From Caldithrix sp. (GTDB lineage Bacteria; Zhuqueibacterota; Zhuqueibacteria; Oceanimicrobiales; Oceanimicrobiaceae): a stretch of 8,828 bases of DNA. A program made the translations under genes and the position numbers. Of this stretch, positions 5,327-8,828 are shown piece by piece (the stretch's first letter is position 1; every line of letters begins with the position of its first letter). The DNA lies in assembly GCA_004357015.1 (NCBI GenBank), contig SMXE01000157.1, positions 1 through 8,828 on the forward strand, given 5' to 3'. Below the pieces are notes generated by a model, which saw nothing but the letters and a program-made list of their open reading frames with translations, ran no database searches and was not told the DNA's origin.

Positions 5327-6058
5327 ATGCGACGGGAAATTCACAAATGGTGGAGCTCTAATTTAGGCAAAGATATGGAAGTAGCCGTGTACGGCGACTG
5401 GGGATTTGCGCTGCTCATGTTTCCGACCGCTGCTGCTGATTTCCTCGAGTACGAACGATTTCAACTGATCGACGCCATTGCGCCGCACATTGAAAACGGC
5501 AAGTGCAAGGTTTTCTCCATTAATAGCATTAACAGCGAGAGCTGGCTGAACGACTGGATGCAACCGCAAGACAAGGCCACTCGCCACCAGCAGTTCAACC
5601 ATTATGTTGTCGAGGAAGTCGTGCCGTTCATCATCAGCGACTGTGAAGGCACGGTTCCAATCATCACTACTGGCGCATCGCTGGGGGCGCTGCACGCTGC
5701 CAATAATTTTTTCCGCCGGCCGGACCTGTTCGACGGCACCATCGCCATGAGCGGCTGCTACGACCTCAAGACCTACACCAAAGGCTACTACGACGACAAC
5801 TGTTATTTCAATTCGCCCATCGACTATCTCCCAAATCTCACTGACACAAAGATCCTGAACAAGCTACGCAGCAAAAACCATATTTATATCGTCTCCGGGC
5901 AGGGGGATTACGAATCGCCGGACGCCTCGCGACAATTATCTGACATTCTGCACGCCAAAAACATCCCGCATGAGCTCGACTTGTGGGGACACGACATGAC
6001 GCACGACTGGCCGACGTGGCGCAAGATGCTGCCGCATTTTCTGGACACCAAATTCTAA
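5327..6058 (+). CDS. COG4947-like esterase, alpha/beta hydrolase fold
   Basis: A 243-residue cytoplasmic protein with no signal peptide. The nucleophile elbow is TTGASLGA with Ser118. The likely acid is Asp194 in SGQGDYE, and the likely base is His222 in LWGHDMTHDW (His226 is the alternative). The overall pattern (MEVAVYGDWGFALLMFPTAAADFLEYE at the start, GCYDLKTY in the middle) is that of the uncharacterised esterase group COG4947, related to esterase D and antigen-85-type enzymes. The substrate is not known. The gene ends 28 bases before glgA on the same strand, so the two are probably one transcript, which hints at a role around glycogen or sugar esters; this is inference. The ATG at 5327 has only a weak GAG upstream, and no better start is seen. 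Confidence 0.85.
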   Translation: MRREIHKWWSSNLGKDMEVAVYGDWGFALLMFPTAAADFLEYERFQLIDAIAPHIENGKCKVFSINSINSESWLNDWMQPQDKATRHQQFNHYVVEEVVPFIISDCEGTVPIITTGASLGALHAANNFFRRPDLFDGTIAMSGCYDLKTYTKGYYDDNCYFNSPIDYLPNLTDTKILNKLRSKNHIYIVSGQGDYESPDASRQLSDILHAKNIPHELDLWGHDMTHDWPTWRKMLPHFLDTKF

Positions 6059-6086
6059 TGGTAACTATTTTCCACTAACATCGAAA

Positions 6087-7547
6087 ATGAAAATCGCGTT
6101 CGCCACAAGTGAGTGTGTGCCCTATGTCAAGACCGGTGGACTGGCAGATGTCGGGGGTGCGCTGCCCAAGGCCCTGGCGCAAGCCGGCTGTGAGGTCAAA
6201 GTCTTTCTGCCCTTGTACGGCTCCATCAGCACGCTGGATCACGAGCTCATCCTGGCGGAAGAACTGCGCAACATTCAGGTGCGCATCGGAAGCCAACTGG
6301 TCGCCGTGAACATCTGGTACGGCAAGTTGCCGCAGTCACAAGTGGCTGTCTACTTCATCGACTGTCCGCACTACTACCACCGGCCGCACCCGTACACCAA
6401 CGACCCGGATGAAGACGAACGCTTCATCCTGCTGCAGCACACTGTCATTCAAATCTTACAGCGCTACAACTGGGCGCCCGATATCGTGCACTGCAACGAT
6501 TGGCATACTGGTTTGCTGCCGGCGCTTCTGAAACTGAATTATAATTGGGACCACTTATTTAGCGCCACGGCCTGCATTCTCTCTATTCACAACATCGGCT
6601 ATCAAGGACGATTCGGAAGGGAATCTGTCGGTAAAGCCGGGCTGCCGTACGACCAGTACTATCCCGGTGGCCCGCTCGAATTTGATGACTCCTTTTGCTT
6701 TCTCAAGACCGGCATCATGTATTCGGAGATCATCTCGACGGTGAGTGAAACTTACGCTCATGAAATCCAAACGGCAGCTTATGGCGCTGGCATGGAAGGC
6801 GTACTCGCGGCCAGAAGTTCAGACCTCTCCGGCATTCTGAACGGCATCGACACCGAAGTTTGGAATCCGCAGAAAGACAAACTGATTCCGCATCGCTACT
6901 CCGCGCGCAGCCTGGCGCGTAAGAAAAAAAACAAACAAGCCTTGCTGGAGCAAGCCAAACTGCCGTTCGATGAAGACGTTGCGGTACTCGGCATCGTCAC
7001 ACGCCTGACAAAACAGAAGGGCATTGAACTCTTGCAGCCGATCATTCACGAGGTCATGCAACTGCCGCTGCAAATCGTTGCGCTCGGCAGCGGCGAAAAG
7101 GAACTCGAAGATTTTCTGAAGTGGGCGGCGCTGACTTACAAAGATAAATTCTCCGCTTGTATTGGCTACGACAACGAGCTGGCACACCTGATCACGGCCG
7201 GCGCCGATATGTTCCTGATGCCTTCACTGTACGAGCCGTGCGGGCTGAACCAGATGTACAGCCTGAATTACGGCACCGTACCCATCGTGCGCAAGACCGG
7301 CGGGCTGGCAGATACCGTAAAGGACTACCACGAATACTACGGCGAGGGCAACGGCCTCGCCTTCAACGACTTCACGCCACATGCCCTCTATCTGACCATC
7401 CTGCGCGCGCGCGACCTTTTTCAAAACAAGCAGACATGGCACGAGATCATGCAGCGGGGTATGAGGCAGGATTTCTCCTGGCAGGCATCGGCAAAACGAT
7501 ACATTGAACTGTATAAAAAAGCGAAAGTTAGACACGCCGATCTTTGA
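6087..7547 (+). CDS. glgA: Glycogen synthase (ADP-glucose type, GT5)
   Basis: A 486-residue enzyme that transfers glucose from ADP-glucose to the growing alpha-1,4-glucan in the cytoplasm. It is the starch-synthase type. KTGGLADV (15-22) is the N-terminal ADP-glucose loop. HCNDWHTGLLPALL (135-148) and HNIGYQG (168-174, usually HNxAYQG) follow, then ILNGID (250-255), TRLTKQKG (305-312) with the catalytic Arg306 and Lys311 counterparts, and EPCGLNQM (383-390), with a second KTGGLAD at 403-409. The length is typical. It starts 28 bases after the esterase stop without a clear Shine-Dalgarno, which suggests translational dependence on the upstream gene. No GC-rich terminator follows the TGA. The promoter downstream belongs to the next gene. 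Confidence 0.96.
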   Translation: MKIAFATSECVPYVKTGGLADVGGALPKALAQAGCEVKVFLPLYGSISTLDHELILAEELRNIQVRIGSQLVAVNIWYGKLPQSQVAVYFIDCPHYYHRPHPYTNDPDEDERFILLQHTVIQILQRYNWAPDIVHCNDWHTGLLPALLKLNYNWDHLFSATACILSIHNIGYQGRFGRESVGKAGLPYDQYYPGGPLEFDDSFCFLKTGIMYSEIISTVSETYAHEIQTAAYGAGMEGVLAARSSDLSGILNGIDTEVWNPQKDKLIPHRYSARSLARKKKNKQALLEQAKLPFDEDVAVLGIVTRLTKQKGIELLQPIIHEVMQLPLQIVALGSGEKELEDFLKWAALTYKDKFSACIGYDNELAHLITAGADMFLMPSLYEPCGLNQMYSLNYGTVPIVRKTGGLADTVKDYHEYYGEGNGLAFNDFTPHALYLTILRARDLFQNKQTWHEIMQRGMRQDFSWQASAKRYIELYKKAKVRHADL

Positions 7548-7656
7548 CCGGGATCATCCTTTTGGAATATCCTTACCTAAGTGTTTGACCGAAAATACCT
7601 TCTTGCCAAGCGCGTATTTCAAATTTACACTTGTGTGAAATGTAGCTTTGAGAAGT

Positions 7657-7710
7657 CTAAATATCTTTACAAGACAGTCATTTTTCTTGACAAGTAGGCC
7701 GAATATTTAG
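7657..7710. promoter_or_regulatory. Paired repeats overlapping the aldolase promoter
   Basis: An inverted repeat, ctaaatat (7657-7664) and atatttag (7703-7710), has its second arm inside the spacer of the promoter. A direct repeat, ctttacaag (7665-7673) and cttgacaag (7686-7694), is offset 21 bp, two helical turns, and its second copy contains the -35 box. Such an arrangement fits a regulator binding on the promoter, but no regulator is known. Confidence 0.35.
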
Positions 7711-7716
7711 TATAAT
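7687..7716 (+). promoter_or_regulatory. Consensus sigma70 promoter of the aldolase gene
   Basis: A perfect TTGACA (7687-7692), an 18-nt spacer and a perfect TATAAT (7711-7716). Transcription should begin near 7723, giving a leader of about 135 nt before the aldolase start. Both hexamers match consensus, which suggests strong housekeeping expression. Confidence 0.8.
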
Positions 7717-7779
7717 ATTTTTTGTAAACCAACCAATTTCTGATCTGCGTTTCACGTCTCACTTTTCACCTTTGACAGT

Positions 7780-7792
7780 GCGGCTGGGCCGC
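7780..7792 (+). other. Short GC-rich hairpin in the aldolase leader
   Basis: GCGGC (7780-7784) pairs with GCCGC (7788-7792) around a 3-nt loop TGG. There is no T-run after it. It lies in the 5' leader before the small leader frame. Upstream of it, at about 7749-7770, are TTTCAC-type short repeats. Confidence 0.3.
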
Positions 7793-7803
7793 GGCAGGAA
7801 AGC

Positions 7804-7854
7804 ATGAGGTTAGGCCAGGCATCGGCTGAATCAACCCAAAAACGGAGACCATAA
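7804..7854 (+). CDS. Possible 16-codon leader peptide upstream of the aldolase
   Basis: ATG at 7804 opens MRLGQASAESTQKRRP and stops with TAA (7852-7854), 3 nt before the aldolase ATG. AGGA (7796-7799) lies 4 nt before it, a slightly tight but usable ribosome binding site. The frame runs through the aldolase Shine-Dalgarno, so its translation would affect aldolase initiation. This is a speculative gene and may be chance. Confidence 0.25.
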   Translation: MRLGQASAESTQKRRP

Positions 7855-7857
7855 AAC

Positions 7858-8828
7858 ATGGCTGACTACAACAACGTCATCGATTTACTCGGTGATGAAG
7901 CAAAATCGCTCCTTGATCACAAAAGCAACACCGTCCCCAAAGACCAGCTTCATCTTCCGGGTCCGGATTATATTGACCGAATTTTTGTGCATTCCGATCG
8001 CTCGAATCAGGTTTTGCGCAACTTGCAGGCGACATTTGATCATGGCCGCCTGGCCGGCACAGGCTACCTCTCGATTCTGCCGGTAGACCAGGGCATCGAG
8101 CACGCGGCTGGCGCGTCTTTCGCACCCAACCCGATCTACTTCGACCCGGAAAACATCGTCAAGCTTGCCATCGAGGGTGGCTGCAACGCGGTCGCTTCCA
8201 CGTTTGGCGTGCTCGGACTGGTGTCGCGCAAATACGCGCACAAAATTCCGTTTATCGTCAAGATCAACCATAACGAACTCCTAACCTATCCCAACATCCA
8301 TGACCAAACCCTGTTTGGTAACGTCGAACAGGCCTTCGATATGGGCGCGGCAGCCGTGGGCGCGACCATTTACTTTGGCTCACCGGAGTCAAGACGGCAG
8401 ATCCTGGAGATTTCCGAAGCGTTTGAGCGCGCACATCAACTCGGCATGTTCACGGTACTCTGGTGCTACCTGCGCAACTCCGGCTTCAATAAAGACGGCA
8501 TAGACTACCACGATGCGGCCGACCTCACCGGCCAGGCCAACCACCTCGGCGTGACCATCCAGGCGGACATCATAAAGCAGAAGCAGCCGACGCACAATGG
8601 CGGCTACACCGCCATCAACTTTGGCAAAACGCATCCGCTGGTGTACGAAAAACTCTCATCCGACCACCCAATCGATCTGACGCGTTACCAGGTATTAAAT
8701 TGCTACAACGGTAGGGCAGGCCTGATAAATTCAGGCGGTGCCTCCTCAGGTAAATCCGACCTGGCCGATGCCGTTTATACTGCCGTGGTTAATAAAAGAG
8801 CGGGTGGAACCGGCCTCATCTCAGGCAG
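7858..8828 (+). CDS. fbaB: Class I fructose-bisphosphate aldolase, FbaB/DhnA type (partial)
   Basis: 323 codons are visible and the gene runs off the right edge; E. coli FbaB has about 350. The enzyme splits or forms fructose-1,6-bisphosphate through a Schiff-base lysine, in glycolysis and gluconeogenesis. The sequence follows E. coli FbaB closely: [19 protein letters not shown] (64-82), [10 protein letters not shown] (131-140), [14 protein letters not shown] (162-175), DLTGQANHL (222-230), ADIIKQK (236-242) whose Lys240 is a Schiff-base candidate by position, and [18 protein letters not shown] further on. The start is supported by GGAG (7844-7847), 10 nt before the ATG, and by matching N-termini. 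It has its own consensus promoter, so it is separate from glgA although both serve gluconeogenic carbon storage. Confidence 0.95.
   Translation, partial: MADYNNVIDLLGDEAKSLLDHKSNTVPKDQLHLPGPDYIDRIFVHSDRSNQVLRNLQATFDHGRLAGTGYLSILPVDQGIEHAAGASFAPNPIYFDPENIVKLAIEGGCNAVASTFGVLGLVSRKYAHKIPFIVKINHNELLTYPNIHDQTLFGNVEQAFDMGAAAVGATIYFGSPESRRQILEISEAFERAHQLGMFTVLWCYLRNSGFNKDGIDYHDAADLTGQANHLGVTIQADIIKQKQPTHNGGYTAINFGKTHPLVYEKLSSDHPIDLTRYQVLNCYNGRAGLINSGGASSGKSDLADAVYTAVVNKRAGGTGLISG

Noticed and set aside
7988..7995. TGCATTCC as the missing 3' acceptor strand of the tRNA-Sec
   Set aside because: It lies inside conserved aldolase coding sequence with no T-arm before it; chance match.
1..8828. CRISPR array, complete insertion sequence or phage genes
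   Set aside because: No regularly spaced identical repeats with unique spacers, no transposase or integrase frame, and no phage structural genes are present.

Overview
This looks like chromosomal DNA of a Gram-negative bacterium of middling GC content. The best taxonomic hint is a secreted DUF3078-type beta-barrel protein, a family I know mainly from Bacteroidota and relatives (the FCB group and neighbouring candidate phyla). The promoters with recognisable hexamers are sigma70-like. I cannot name the species, and a metagenome-assembled genome is possible.

Layout. (1) Positions 1-560 are a scar-like region. They hold the last 34 codons of a plus-strand gene, a decayed 3' end of a group II intron (domains V and VI, minus strand) abutting its stop codon, short degenerate tandem repeats, and a minus-strand segment that fits the 5' half of a selenocysteine tRNA (UCA anticodon) and breaks off just after the anticodon loop. 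(2) Positions 561-4202 hold three minus-strand genes: selB, a small unknown protein of 86 residues, and the DUF3078 protein. A gene-free stretch of about 520 bases with several hairpins lies between the last two. (3) Positions 4203-4577 are a divergent intergenic region with a perfect 20-bp palindrome of TetR-operator type, what looks like an internally deleted TetR regulator gene, and a strong sigma70 promoter almost touching the next start codon. (4) Positions 4578-8828 are plus-strand: an ECF sigma factor, a probable two-gene unit of a COG4947-like esterase and glycogen synthase GlgA, then a class I fructose-bisphosphate aldolase (FbaB type, cut by the window end) with its own consensus promoter.

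How the genes fit together. SelB and the tRNA-Sec fragment belong to selenocysteine incorporation, but no selA, selD or selenoprotein gene is visible and the tRNA copy is incomplete. GlgA and FbaB belong to gluconeogenic and glycogen carbon flow. The esterase is probably co-transcribed with glgA, and its substrate is unknown. The ECF sigma factor has no adjacent anti-sigma gene. The most unusual points are the half tRNA-Sec in the same neighbourhood as selB, the group II intron remnant, and the orphan TetR operator with its fossil gene.
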